Shown piece by piece: positions 1-12,751 of a DNA stretch of 64,000 nucleotides. The first letter of the stretch is position 1. Every line of letters begins with the position of its first letter. The notes below the pieces were generated by a model that was not told the origin of the DNA, ran no database searches, and saw only the letters and a program-made list of their open reading frames with translations. The position numbers and the translations under genes were made by a program. Origin of the DNA: Colletotrichum lupini (lineage: Eukaryota; Ascomycota; Sordariomycetes; Glomerellales; Glomerellaceae); NCBI RefSeq assembly GCF_023278565.1, contig NC_064672.1, positions 2,232,001 to 2,296,000 of the forward strand. The letters run 5' to 3'.

Positions 1-728
1 GTGGGAGCAGTGACATCCGTGATGTGAGTGGAGGGTTATTTCCTGCAGGCTGTCTCCTATCAACAGTCTGGGGCCAAGGTTGTAGGAGGTTGTGCAAGAT
101 GAAGCCATGGGTACGGCGTTGTGATGGCCGGCGAGCTGTGCGATTTGGTAATGCGAGCCACATGCATTTCATATCGGTTCCCTAAAGAAGCAACTTAGTT
201 CGAGTTCTAGTTTCAGGTACCGAAAGTCCAGACGATTCAGACCACTTGAGTTGGATATGCTGGATATGTTATCTTCTTACTCCCACCGGCTCGGTTTTCA
301 AGACGACATTGCATCCATACCGCCGACTCAATAATGCAACGGTCACTAGGTGCTTGGCTGCAGCCCTTGACGACCTGACATTCTACCTAATGTTCCTACG
401 TTCATGCATTCTCCGTCATGTTGAATTCCCTTGGTAATATCGAGGTATAGAACAGTTAGACCACGAATGTGACGTGAGGGGATATCGCCGAGTCAGGCAT
501 TATCAGCTCGGACTCCCCCATATCATGTCATCGAATGAGTTTCCCGATTCAATGTTGATACAACCTTGACTCTACCCAGACCGTCTCAACTCTTTCTCGT
601 TTTCGTTTCACAACTCGCACAGGCTTTGTTTCCTTGAGCAGGGCATTTATATGGTCTAATTCCGATCCGTGAAATGATCAACCCATGGCAGGGAAGGGGG
701 GAAGCAGGGCTTAGTTGACAGCGGTCCC
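1..728. other. intergenic, nothing recognised
   Basis: I see no supported gene here. The only open frame of note (63 codons, 246-437, +) has no recognisable motif and no good splice partners. The stretch lies beyond the 3' end of the HET gene. Confidence 0.5.
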
Positions 729-2773
729 CTAGACTAAAGTCAAAGTCTCCAACCTGTCATCGTCCAACCCAGAAAACGGCTTTGGGATTTCGTCATCCTC
801 GAAGTTCAGGATACGAGCAGTTCCGACCACTTCGAACTCCTCGCCTCGTGGTCGGAGAATCAGCTCTTCCATTAACCCGGCCCCGAACACCGGCACGTCA
901 CCGGTTTGGACTGGGCCGTCGCACACTGCCAGCATGCCCTGGCCAACCAGGCAAAGGCTCAGGCCCTGACAAGCCAGCAGGACTCTAGACGTGGTGTCAA
1001 TGTCTGTCATTTTCTCGTTCATCATTGACCAGCCAATGGACTGTGCATTGGGTCTCTCGCAGCCTCCATGCGCGCTCACGCATCGTCCACGCCGAGAAGC
1101 GGATTTGACTAGTTTTTTTGTCGACCGTTGTCCTTCGGCAGTGAAACCAATCATGAGCCCCTTGTAGAAGTTTGCCCACCAAGTCTGTGTGATATCCGCC
1201 TTGGGTTTGAATTCATCGTCGCTTGTCTTTTCGGTTGCTAGACTCGCGATGAGAGCAAGTAAGGCTTCGGCACCACGTCTTCGAGACGGAAAGAATTCTA
1301 GGCTCTCAGCAAAGAGAAACCATTGAGCTACTGCGGGTAAAACTAGATCTTTGATATCTTCGCCATAATTCACCGTTGTTGAAAGGTATCGTGCGTTTGG
1401 TACATGGGATCCGCTAATCATTGTCACAGGCGGCAGGCGTCGAGCCCTGATTAATAATTGTCCGGTGTTGCGTCCGCTTTGTAAGAGGCCAATTGCCGAA
1501 ACCTCTTCAGCGATGATCGGTGGAGGATTCGAAAGCAGGTCCCACTGATCTTTAAAACCTCCAGGGCTGAATTGGCTGAAGTCTGGAACCCATGATGGCA
1601 GTCCGTCTACTTTGTCTTCGCTAGACCCCATATGCAAAACCCAAAATGAACCCGAATGAAGGCAGAGAGCCAATGCGAGGTCCTCATATACTCTAGTGAC
1701 GGGTTTCGTGTAATCCGGATTCGGCACGCTGATACCGAGCCTTCCGAGAAGGTTATAGAGTGAAAAGCTCTGGTCGCGTTTGTCCATTGCATTTCTCCTT
1801 CTGATCGTCTTTATCAACCGGATTTCGAGATATGCAGAGGTCAGCTTTGGGATATTCGAGTTTTCCTGCTTCTCTCCGAGTAAGACTGAGCGATAATTCA
1901 TTTTCATCCCGAAGCTGTCTGCGAGATTGACTAAATCAAGCTCGTTTCTTCGGTGGCCAAACTTGCGACCCGCGAGAGTAATCCAGTGCTTTAAACACGC
2001 ATTCAAAGATTCCCAAGAAAGGGAAGATTTTCCTAGCGTGACAACCACATGCTCAGATAAGCATAGTTCTTGCAGCGGCCATGTCCTTGTAAACCAAGGG
2101 ACCTTGATCAGAAGCTCGATGGCTTTTAAGACGTTTCTGCTTGGAACTGCGTTCGTATAAGTCTCAGCTCCAAGAACAAGCACGGCATGTGCGGCCTTCA
2201 CGGCTGGTTCCGCAAGGTCGTGCGTAAGAGGTATAACTCACGTCGCGGTGTCGAGCGCTTTGCCTCCGGCGAAGCTCTCAGCAAGAGTCCCACCCATCTA
2301 CATCGTCGAAACAATGAGAGCAGTAAGTTACCGGGTGACTCATCCGTACCAATCCAAACAACTGTGCGCGCGGCGAATCTGTACACATCTCCCATCAAAG
2401 CCACCTGGACGTTTTTCTCCGGAATACTGGACTGGTCGATACAGATTGCATCAATCCAGAGCAAACGTTCTCGATCGGAATACCGCAAATGACGCAAAGC
2501 CTCTAAACAGTTCTTCGTGACGTCAACACGGCAACCGTTGCATCGTATCGGGTGCTCGCCACGTCTCCCGCCCCAGACGTACGAGAGCGCTTCGTATGGT
2601 GTTGTCTCCTGCGATGAGCTTCCTAGTCGTACCTCTCTCAAAGCGCATTGAATTGGATCGTCCAACTCGATTGATGGACTCAAAATGACAATGCGGATTG
2701 ATCTCTCGCAGTTAAGCGGCGCATACTGCAAGAACGGAAGACTATCGGCGGCGACATTCGCTGAAAGTGACAT
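729..2773 (-). CDS. HET-domain (heterokaryon incompatibility) protein
   Basis: Probable cytoplasmic HET-domain protein, a family in which some members trigger incompatibility or programmed cell death when unlike fungal individuals fuse; others have no known role. Seen: exons 2242-2773 and 729-2203, joined by a 38-nt GT...AG intron (2204-2241), give 668 aa in one frame. Family hallmarks are YEALSYVWG near residue 60, then LLWIDAICIDQ and EKNVQVALMGDVYRFA near 105-135, and PWFTRTWPLQELCLS after the intron. I chose the ATG at 2773 because HET proteins usually start shortly before the YxALSYxWG block; an in-frame ATG at 2803 is also possible. The C-terminal 400 residues show no known domain, as is common in HET proteins. 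It is transcribed divergently from the AAA ATPase. The 38-nt intron is unusually short. Confidence 0.88.
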
Positions 2774-3446
2774 GATGAGCCAATATGAAATGACAAAGTT
2801 CAAACCTCAATATCTGGCTACTTGAGATGCGGGATCACTACAAACTTAGTCAAGAGATGCTAAAGATTGGAAATGAGGTGAACAGGAAGCCAGACGGGGG
2901 AGCTCACATGTGGACAGATACTAAGTGTCTCATGTCGGTACGAGTATCAGGAGCCCAGAAACTCATCTTAGACAGCTGTAGGCGAGATTTGCAATCTTCC
3001 AAAGAAAACCAGTTTGTACAGGCAAGCCTGTGGCTGAGTACTCAACTGTCTGCCTTGCCACGTCTGACATGCATTCTGTCGCATGATCAGAAGCGAATGG
3101 CTGCTTGTGACGAAAACACACTACTGCAAGCTGCCGCCACATTCACGAAATGACCAAAAGTAAGCCAATGAAGTTCAAGCAAAAGGGGAAAGATCTCTGT
3201 TCTCTGCCGCGGCGATGATTGACAGTGGCCCAGTCCTCGTATCTATGCAGAGTAAGCAGCTGGCGGCATCAATCTCAGGTCGCCATCATAGGCGCGTAAG
3301 GCAGCCTGATCTCGAATGAATCGGAAAGACTGCAAAGAGATTGCTGAAAAGGTGCATTTTCCACCAGCAAATTCTTGCTCTCTTCATTTTTCCAAACGCA
3401 AGAACTGGCAACACATAACTTTGCTTGAGTAACTTTAGAGGATATC
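2774..3446. promoter_or_regulatory. shared divergent promoter region of the HET and AAA ATPase genes
   Basis: 673 bp separate the two start codons of the divergent genes, so both promoters must lie here or overlap. I see no defined operator or clear TATA element. Inference from gene layout only. Confidence 0.4.
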
Positions 3447-5719
3447 ATGGCAGAACTCAAGCCTCCAGGCGGCGAGCCGCTTCTGAGCACCGGACAGACA
3501 ACCAACAAGCTCGGAACAGCAGTTGAGAAACGAGAGTCAGAATCCAGCTCAGAGAACATTCCAAAGTCTGACTCCTCCGCCCAACAAGACACCGACGATG
3601 ACTCTGATAGGGACTCCAATTCCGGCGAAGACGATGAGCCCAGCAAGAAAGCCGTCCAAAATCTTTATGAAGGCAAGAAGGAATGCAACTGCTGCATCAA
3701 CTGGGTTGAAGAAGAACCAGAGAACAAGAAGGAGGCTGCGACCGGCACAGTCATCACAGTTCGCCGCAACCGAGACCATGAAAAGGAAAAGTCGCTTTCA
3801 TTGCATTCCATCTTGGTGCACAGCGAGCAATTGAAGGATACTTTGCGAGACGTCCTCCGCGGCACTGGTTCCGCCATCACTTCTAGGGATTTCGTTCTCG
3901 AGCGGCCTTTTGAAAACGTCTTTCACCAATGGGCGGCGATGACAGAAATGTTTAAGAAGTCAGAAGACAAGGATGATTTGCAGCATTTCAAGTTGCTTTA
4001 CGAAGTCTTGTCCACAGAACTAGGCGACTTCTTCGACGAGGTGAACGACCTCCTGTCTAATAGCTTGATCACATATCCCCTTCTCTGGACAATCTTTCCT
4101 CGTGGCGAGATCTGTCTCGCCGTAGACGATTTGGGACAGGCTGTTGCTGTGAGAGCTCTCAATGGTGCATACTCGAAAGAGGGTTACCGGCTCAAATGTG
4201 ACTTCATCGACACGGATGGCAAGACTTTTGGACTTGCAGGCACATGCTTGGAAATACCTGGCTTCAAGGACGCAGCATCAATCGCGAGCTTACCTGTCAG
4301 CCCTCTCAAGTACAACCCAGAGGCAGAGGGGATCAAGGAAATTCTGGTTCGTCGAGGAAGGCGCTTTGCAGAGCTCTCTGGCTTCCATCACAAGAAGTGC
4401 AACGGTCAAGAGTGGCACATTGGGCGCAAAGACGCTTGGCTGCCAAGAAAGGTATGCTAGTCGCCCGCCCTGATCTCTTTTCCCACCTTACTCGTTGCTA
4501 AGACATTCGGCAGTCAACCGGGCGTATTATCATTGACCCCGAGACATTCGACGATAACAACCCTGCTAAGGCCGTGTTTCTGAGACCCTTGAGTTTAGAC
4601 CAAAACGACGTGACTTCATTTGCAAGATCTTTCAAACTAGTCAGGGATAGCGAGTTTTTGTTGTGCGGAAGTACAGTTCGGGGGTACTCCTTGAAATCAA
4701 AGGCTTGGGGTGAGTATCGCTTGCCAACTTTGCAAAAGGAGTTTTGAATTGACGAGACTTTGTAGCCAAGTTCACTGTCGATGATGTCGGCGAAATTGAA
4801 TGGAACGACACCTGCGCATCGAACCTCATCCTCCCCAATGGGTACAAAGATCTCTTGCTATCTCTGGTTGAGGAGCAGATGCTCGCTGAAGATGGCTTTG
4901 ATGATTTCATCGAGCAGAAGGGTACGACAAGTATTCATATGGGTGAAGAATGAAGGACGTAGGCTAATTATGACCAGGCCAGGGCTTGGTTCTCCTCCTC
5001 AGTGGCGACACAGGTGTTGGCAAGACACTGACAGCCGAAGTCGGTAGGTTTCCTGAACCCCCATGTTGTTTGGCATAACGCGATTCAGCTGACAGTCTCT
5101 CCAGTGGCCGAAAAGATGCGCGCTCCTCTATACGCAGTCAGCGCTGGCCAACTGGGATTCGATGCCGAAGAGCTTGAGGCAAGGCTGAAGCTAGTGTTAG
5201 ACATCGCGTCTAAGTGGGACGCTGTACTGCTACTCGACGAGGGCGATGTCTTTCTTGAGAAGCGGACGACATCTGATCTTCACCGCAATAGATTGGTCTC
5301 CAGTAAGTTGCTCTGGAACCAGTAGTGGACTCTACAAAGACCGCACTTTGAGAGCTAACATTGTCCAAGTCTTCCTTCAACTTCTAGAATACTACGCAGG
5401 CACTCTGATCATTACCACAAATCGCGCTGCAGTTATTGACGAGGCAATCAAGTCGCGCATTCACATCAACATCAGGCTTCCCGGGCTGACTATCGAGGCC
5501 CGCGAGAGCCTTTGGGAGAATCTGCTGAAGGAGAACAAGATTAAGCACGGTCTTATCGAAGCTGACTTCCAGTCATTGGCAGAGGTTGATGTCAATGGAA
5601 GGGAGATTAAGAATGCTCTCAAGTCAGGCATACTCATGGCACGTAAAGCAAAGGAGCCTGTATCGATGACTCAACTACGGGTTGTTTTAGATATTCTCAC
5701 AGCATCGAAGACCACTTAG
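3447..5719 (+). CDS. AAA-family ATPase, fungal type with acidic N-terminus
   Basis: Likely an ATP-driven remodelling ATPase; substrate unknown. Six exons (3447-4451, 4514-4709, 4766-4921, 4978-5043, 5105-5302, 5370-5719) join into exactly 657 codons (656 aa). The first 80 residues are Ser/Asp/Glu-rich and probably disordered. The middle resembles the conserved region found before the ATPase domain in many fungal AAA proteins (DUF7025-like, from memory). The AAA core follows: Walker A SGDTGVGKT at about 461-469, Walker B LLLDEGDVFLE around 516-526, sensor-1-like TLIITTNR, then an arginine-containing IDEAIKSRIH. Fungal relatives usually read DEAD in Walker B; here it is DEGD, which keeps the two acidic residues. 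It is divergent from the HET gene, so the pair may be co-regulated. No signal peptide or membrane segment is seen. Confidence 0.87.
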
Positions 5720-8700
5720 ATGTACACATAGACACCGTTAGTCTCAGTCATAATGTTGTTCACAATGCATGCAGTTATGCTATGCAATTGCAGACGAGAT
5801 CGTATCCTGAGTGTAATGACTTCATATCAATTATATCTATAGAGCCTCAAGTACCCCTTAATCTTTATCTATGCACGATGTCAACAGCATGGTGCAGCAG
5901 TTTCATGCTACAAGACAAGCGCAGTGACCACTTGAACATGTAGAATACTGGCTCACGTTTTTTCGTCCCGATGAATCTTAGTCCATGATACTCTGAGTGA
6001 TGTCATAATCTTATGGAAGCTCATTGGGACTTGTGCTACATTCCATGAGGTAGCCGCAAACATTCGTATACCTAAGCTCTGCATCCTCTTCATGCGTAAT
6101 ACGTGGGAACGCCAAGTGATGGACGATTCCCCTAAGTAGAACCCAAGCACTAACGTGATGCCTTCCGTAGCCCCTTTTTCTCAAATCCCCCAATATCTAT
6201 TAATTGATCAGTCTGTGCCATCTCCATCTTCAAGCTGCAACATTGCCCTATCTGAATCTCTCAGGCCGATATCTCTTCAACGCACCTGATGGCTCTCGCA
6301 TTGCCATCTAGACCTTTCTCTACGAGATTGTAAGCGCTTGTACCCTTGTGATCAACTTTCGTCTTTCGGCATAACCCGACCGTCGCTCAACTTAACTCTT
6401 TCGGCAGCGGACTTTGTCCCGCAATCCTGGTTCAGTAATCTCAGTCTTCAAATCAGCATTTATCGTCACCCGCAGTATCGTCGAAAGGTTAGAGGTAAAA
6501 GAGGCTCCAAACGTAGGAAGACCAGAGTCCCGTCACTGCCGTAATTGCTGTCGCACCAATGGTAAGTCCATCTGGTAGCCAGAGCTTTTTGGGCTCGTAG
6601 ATGTAGAAATCATTCTATAGACAGAAGTCACTAGAACTTCTGTAGGGCTGCTGGGATTGGAAGAATCTTATTTGTTGCATGTCCAGTTAGCACCGCAGTA
6701 AAGCAACGATGGCAATAGTGAAGAGTAGTCATGACCGAAGAGAAGGTATGCTGGCCATGGAAATGGTAGCGTTCTGAAACAACTCTGGCAGGACTTTCAG
6801 AAGTGAACCATGGTTAAAGGTTTTTTTGGTAGGCCCATAGATTGCAATGAACTAATCGTAGGTGGCGTTCTTCACCGTTCCTGTGATTGCTTCAGTAGAA
6901 GATGCTTTGTTCTTAGACTCGTGGAGCTCATGTGTCTCGGTGAGTATCGCAGACCCGACCATCAAGAATGGCGCACGCCAGTGGGGATTTTGAGTACGGC
7001 TGGTTGAAGACTCATCGTTCGCGAGAGCAGTGCTCCTGTTTCTAGTTATGGTATACGAGAACTTAATTGACAATCTCAGTTTGCGAGAGGCACCTTTTAG
7101 CACAACTGGATTCTTGAGGCTCTGTTGAAATATAAGTGAGAGTTGCTCGGGAGATATATCGGGAGTGTCAGTTGGAAGTTGAAACAACTCTTGGCCATCA
7201 ATCTGCGAGTCCTGGACACCTTACCCTTATCTTCGATCATATAACTTCTTCACACTCCGAAGAAGTAAATTGGGAACTTCTCTCTGTAAGAGAAACTGTC
7301 ATACTTGGCACCCACAAAGCCACTACTCCCTAGCCTGTTTCAACAATATAGAACAGGCTGAATGCAAGTGAGACTGGACTTGCTATTGACGAATCACCTG
7401 TCGACAACACCACACTGTCCGGCAGCCTACTTGAACATATTGCTTCAGCTACCATACACACGATATCAGTCAGGTACTCGTGGTCACACCATTACGACAT
7501 TTGGTATGGACCATCTGGAGTTTGGACGCATGATCTGGCGGGTTCTGGGTGACACAGTCAGCCTGGGTTGCTGCTTGTGACCTCTTCACGTGCATTTCAT
7601 GGTAGTAGCATTTCATTAGATGTAGTTGCATGTAGGCTATTGACATCTTGGAGTCGATAAATGGAGATCGATCCATGTGGGCTATCCCACGGATCGGCCA
7701 CTGGCACATTACATTCGGTAAACAACTAGAAATAAGCTGCTGTCCGGGCTAGACCAAAATTTTCTTCTAGGTGAGATCACAAAGGGGATGGCCCATTGAC
7801 CACGTTGTCGTCAATACCAAAGTAGCTATGAGGACAAAAACTTCGAATCATAAAGCCCGCTGCGTTTGCGTAGCTCGACGGAACACGCTGCGACGGCCAT
7901 CTGGTTTGCGACAGTGTTGAAAAGTCTTGCGGATCAAGAGCATCGAATGATGCGTACTCTACCATTCTGGCATCTACTTGCCGGCTTCACGACGATCCGG
8001 TATGTGGGCGCGCGACTCCTATTCGAAAGTCTGTTGATCAATATCAACAGGCTTTTAAGCTTAGATGGCGAGATGAAGTGACCGGCCGACCATGCTGGAA
8101 ATTGCATCGCCCGAGCGCTCACCGTCCCCTACAAGTCCGCAGGGCCCAGTATTACGAGCACGATATCCGGTGGGATTGACTCGGGGTAGGCATTTAAGGT
8201 TGCCTCACCTGTAGATTAAACGGAGCCCACTCTCTGCCGCGCCCCTTTCAAGCGCTGCACAGTCGGGAAAGGCCAAGCTTTCGAGCTTGACGGGGTCATT
8301 TGCCCACCACCGTCTCAAGTTCATGAAAAGCTGTCTATCTCCCCGTGGAAGGACACTCCGGACGACGTCAAGCAATGCTAGCGGAATCGAGTAGATGAAG
8401 CCAGTGCAACGCGTAAAGAGAACCGGCAGGAACCTCATTCAGGGGCGAGAGCCTTATGGTTATTAATTCTCCGTTCCCTTTCCTTCAATGGTGCAACGCG
8501 GCCACCAGCAGAAGGGGGATCGCTCGTAGTTCAAACTGCTGATCCCCGGGCTGGCTAATGCGCGCTTGCGCTGTGCAGCGGGTGGCGCTGTTTGAGAACG
8601 CGCAAACGAACACGATCGACAAACGGCAGAAAGGATGGATTATCATTCGTGATCATCAATTGAAGTTCAACCGCAAGGTGTGGTGTCAACGAAAAGCAAG

Positions 8701-10499
8701 CAGACATCAGAAGGTTTGACAAAAGCAGAGCAGAGTTCTGGGGGTGAGTTCGTTCGTTCGAACTAAATTGAACGGGGGAGCCAATGGTCTGTGGAATTTC
8801 GGTTGAGTAAAGGTTGGTTTGAGCTTTCGCCCCAGCTTCGAGGGGAGCTCTCTCCTTCAGTCTTTTGTGCATTCGCGCATCAACTTGTCAAATAAACTTG
8901 GCTTTTGCAGGTTGGTCTTCTTGGCTGGAAGAGTTCAACCTTTTCATCACTCTCCCTGGGTAGTAACTTAGGTTCCCCGATCTGGCTTTTGCGCCTTCAA
9001 GTCAAACCAGCACACCCTGGAAACGTGACTCGCTGACGATCGAAATGCGGAGGATTTTCTTTCACCGTGCCAGTCTGAAAGACTTCAAATGGACTTGAAG
9101 GAGCAGGCTTGCGAGATTGATTGGCGGATCTTGAGGGTAAAAGGGGCCGTTTGACGTGCAATCCCCCGTCACCAAGAAAAGCTCAACCCGGGACGGCCGA
9201 TCTAATCTTTCAGGCACTGGCGGCCACGGCGTGGGCGGGGACGAAAGACATTCTGAAACGGTGCGGTTCTCACCTTTGGCGAAGGAACCATGTCGATGTT
9301 GAATGTTGACTAAACATCACCCCTGGTCACGTCGAAGACACAAGCCTCTAGGAGACTGATGAGAGGAGAACTGAGCCTCCTTCCAGCCTCAATCGGGGAG
9401 GAGGACAATGGGAGACTAAAAGGAATCGAGGAAGTGGTCCCGGCCGGGCCGCCCACATCGGCTTCGAAGCCGCTGGAGACTGTGAGTGCAAGCTGGCGAA
9501 TCGGGGGCCGGAAAGACGGCAGACAGCGGGACGTCTTGGCGGGAGAGACGGGGACCGGGCCCCCCTAGAACCCTGAACCCTTGGCTGAGGAATGCGAGAA
9601 ATGGTAGGGTAGCGAAGCTGGATGGCACGCAAGTGGCTTGAGGTTGTAGGGAGAGCAAGGGGAAGGGCGGAGGGTTTGTCGCACGAAGTCGTTTTCGGAC
9701 CTCTTGGCAGACAACTCTGAAACTGAGAAACATCGGCGCCAGTGTTCCATTACTCGCCTCTTCTTGCCTCGTGCTGCCTCCTCGGTTGCACTTGTCCGCA
9801 TTGTTCGTCTCTTGGCGACAGGCAAGGTTTGGAAAGGTTGCGGGCTGCTCCTCCAGTCTCCTCCGCCAAGTAACCTCAACCCACACGGAGAGGAGCAGAG
9901 GAAAGGCAAACAATCTCAACTTCTCTCTGCCAGACTGCCACAATGCCTCCCAAAGCCAGGGATGGCACAGTGAATGGGTGGTGTGGGTGTTCGCAGCAAC
10001 AGCGCTTCCTGACGCAATGACATGGACAAGACAGCGGCTGCACGGGCTCTAGACAGGCCCAGAGGAACTGGCAACGTTGCAAGGGTGGATGGAAAAGACG
10101 AGACCAAAAAGTAAAGACGTCCCTGTTTCTTCCTTTCGTAGCCCTTTTGGAGGTTCTTCTGTACGTTAACCCTCCACGTCGTTCGGCTACCAACAACTCT
10201 GGGAACGTCACTCTTTCCCCCTCCTTTCGATTCAAGGCCAAGATGACTTGAAACTTCTTTCTTGAATCTGCAAGTTTCTCTTCGTCGCCTTCTTCACCTT
10301 CTCTACCTTCTCTTCGCGGGCAGTGCCCTTTTCTTCCCATTCGGTCTCCCTCTCAGCTGCGCTGCTTCATCAAATTTGTGTCTCGACGACCTAGTTTCAT
10401 ACTTTTGTGACTTTTCCCTCGACCGTAGACTCGGATTTATTAGCACTTGACCAACAATCAACGTACCAACCTAACTGTTTACTCATTACCAAACTCAAA
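5720..10499. other. long intergenic region, including upstream region of the next gene
   Basis: About 4.8 kb without a gene I can support. Open frames of 60-175 codons occur on both strands (for example 8205-8438 minus, 8555-8872 minus, 9416-9943 minus) but overlap each other, lack family motifs and have no convincing splice partners. From about 9.0 kb on, base composition becomes GC-richer and then pyrimidine-rich, which fits the promoter and 5' UTR of the gene starting at 10500. Confidence 0.45.
10253..10360 (+). promoter_or_regulatory. pyrimidine-rich tract upstream of the membrane-protein gene
   Basis: A run dominated by C and T (repeated TTCTC, CTTCT and CCTTC) lies 140-250 bp before the start codon at 10500. 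CT-rich stretches next to transcription starts are common in filamentous fungi; assigning this one as promoter or 5' leader is inference. Confidence 0.35.
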
Positions 10500-12084
10500 A
10501 TGGTCTCTCCTATGGGCACTCTCAGGAGGTAGGTTATCAATTCTGAAAGGTAGAATAAGTGATGGCGAGGCTAAGTGAACGCATAGGCGCGCGATTCGCC
10601 GCCCGAGATACATCAGAGACGATCTGCAGATTGAGGTCCGCGATGACAAGGGCGAAATCTCATCCGACGATGAAGATTCCCCGTCGCCCAAGAGCACCAC
10701 ATTTCCACCCGGCGCGAGACCAACGGCGCCCCCTCCGCCACCAGCGGTTGGAGTGGCTCCGCCTGCCGTTCTCAACCCCGCCAACCCGACAGATACGGAG
10801 AGCAGCACATCGAGCGATTCCCCCTCGCCCACGTCCACTGAGTTCCCGAGACCGACTGAGCCTCCGCGCGGCCCGCAACGTGGAGAAACCGGAGCTACGC
10901 CTTTTTCTTCCTCCATTAGCACCACGACTGAATCATCAAGCTCAACTAAGACTCTTCCCACTGCCATCCCGAACAGCCGCAGTACCACCAGCTTCGATTC
11001 GCAACCGACAGGGGGTACGACCAGGGGAGGCAATGAGACGGGCCTAGGGAACGATAGGTCTGATGACATTGGATGGACGCCGACTGCGATTGCGTTTGGG
11101 ACCATTGGTATGTTATCTAACATCTCATCACTGCCGTCGAGGGTCGACGCCACGTCCTGACGAAGACCTAATCTAACCGCACTCACAGCGATCGCTGCCC
11201 TCTTCCTCGTCATTGGCGTCGGCATCTGGTGGTGCCTCCGCTACCGAAAGCGCCGTCAAGCACGCCACCTCTACGAACGAAGCATCTCTCCCGACAATCA
11301 TCAATATTGGGATCCCTCATCAACCTTCTCACCTCCCACCATGCCTGCCGCCCGTCCATCCCGCCGCTCACCCTCAAGCATCTTTGCCGAACTCATGGGC
11401 CACGCCTACGCCGCAGAGAATGGCAGTGCAGGAAACGGAACGTACGGTAACGACCGCAACTCGCTTACACCCCAAGGCTACCTCGACGAGAAGAGATACG
11501 ATCCGGCCCGCCAGCTCCCGATTCTCGAGCCCGCGCCTGTCGCCCAGCCCAACGTCCGAAACTCCATCGCCAGCTGGATCCGTCGCCACCACCCGCTCAA
11601 GTTGAACCCGATGTCCGGCCGGAGCAGCATGTATTCCACCCGCAGCGGCTTCGGCGCCAGCACGAACAACGTCAACGCCCCGCCAGTCCCCAATGTACCA
11701 GACGCCTACCGCAGCACCGATCAAGTGCAACAATCCGGTCTTGCTCCTCCGCCTCAGCAGCGCTATGCGCCGTCTAGCCATTACGATACCGGGAGCCCTT
11801 CAACCGATTACAACACCAACTCCCTCTTATCTCTGTACCAAACTCAGCCACCCCAGCAACCCGGTCAACAGCAAGCCTCGGCAGCTCCGTGGCTTCAGGA
11901 CCCACCACCGGTCGTCTTCGGCGAGCGCGGCGTCTCCATGGCCCCGACCGAAGCGACCGAAAGCACCTGGCGCAGCTGGGGCGGTGGCGTTAACAACCCG
12001 CCTCAGCACCAGCAACAAGCGCTGCCCGAGACTCCGCGCAAGGGCTGGATCGAGAAGTGTATCAAGTTTGGAGGTTTGAAATAA
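10500..12084 (+). CDS. single-pass membrane protein, Ser/Thr/Pro-rich ectodomain
   Basis: No enzyme domain is recognisable. Three exons (10500-10528, 10587-11107, 11189-12084) join to 482 codons (481 aa). The N-terminus is short and Arg-rich (MVSPMGTLRRRAIRRPRY) with no signal peptide. About 140 residues rich in Ser, Thr and Pro follow, of the sort that is heavily O-mannosylated in fungi. One strong membrane helix (IAALFLVIGVGIWWCLRY) is followed at once by a basic stop-transfer RKRRQ, giving an N-out, C-in topology. The cytosolic tail of about 270 residues is Pro/Gln/Ser-rich and disordered. This layout resembles fungal wall-stress sensors and Mid2/Axl2-like proteins, but no conserved sensor domain (WSC, for example) is present, so a sensor role is only a guess. 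The first exon has just 29 coding bases. Confidence 0.8.
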
Positions 12085-12751
12085 TTGGACTTGTACAAAT
12101 GAGCAAAAAGGACATGGTTGCTGCGACTAGTTACTTACACCCCCACGCCTGCGACACCGCAAAACCCGATACCATAGTGTTAAATACCTGTTTCGAGTGT
12201 GCATATTGAGCGAACATACCAAACCGTACATACCAAATTGAGGTTACACGAGATCTGATGAGACTCGTTGACAATGATCTGACCCCCCAAGCTTGCCCAG
12301 GAACATCATTAAGTTCTCTCATCGGTAGTAACACCGGCTGGCGTGCCTCAGATGTCATGAGACTACCATTGTGCAGCCATTACGGGCGCGCCACTGCTGA
12401 TTGTCAATGAAGCAACCAATCAACACAGTGCTCGATATGTGTCAGACGATCATCATCACTATCACGGGAATCTAGGTGGCTGAAATCATCGCTCGGCAGA
12501 AGAATCAGGCTCTCACCGAAAATATGGCCTTTGGCACCTAGCATCTCTCCTGCCGCGACTTCACGTGGAGCTCTAGTAACTATCGTGAAACCACAATCAA
12601 CAACACAAGCATCTGCACAAACATCCGCTTTTCGAAGTGCCGTCCTGCCTCTTCCTTCGTAAGTCTCGAGAGTCATCATCCACAGCCATCAGACAAGCTG
12701 CTGGAAACAATGCTAATAACTTGGTTTTCAAAATTGCCAAGACCTTCAGAT
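12085..12751. other. intergenic, nothing firm
   Basis: Contains a 91-codon minus-strand open frame (12404-12679) with no recognised motif. I could not link it to other exons and do not call it as a gene. Confidence 0.4.

Noticed and set aside
7333..7360. Short palindrome (AGCCTGTT...AACAGGCT)
   Set aside because: Eight-base arms in intergenic DNA are expected by chance; no associated gene or motif.
9348..10340. Cluster of overlapping open frames up to 175 codons on both strands
   Set aside because: They overlap each other, are low in complexity and lie in the GC/CT-rich upstream region of the gene at 10500.
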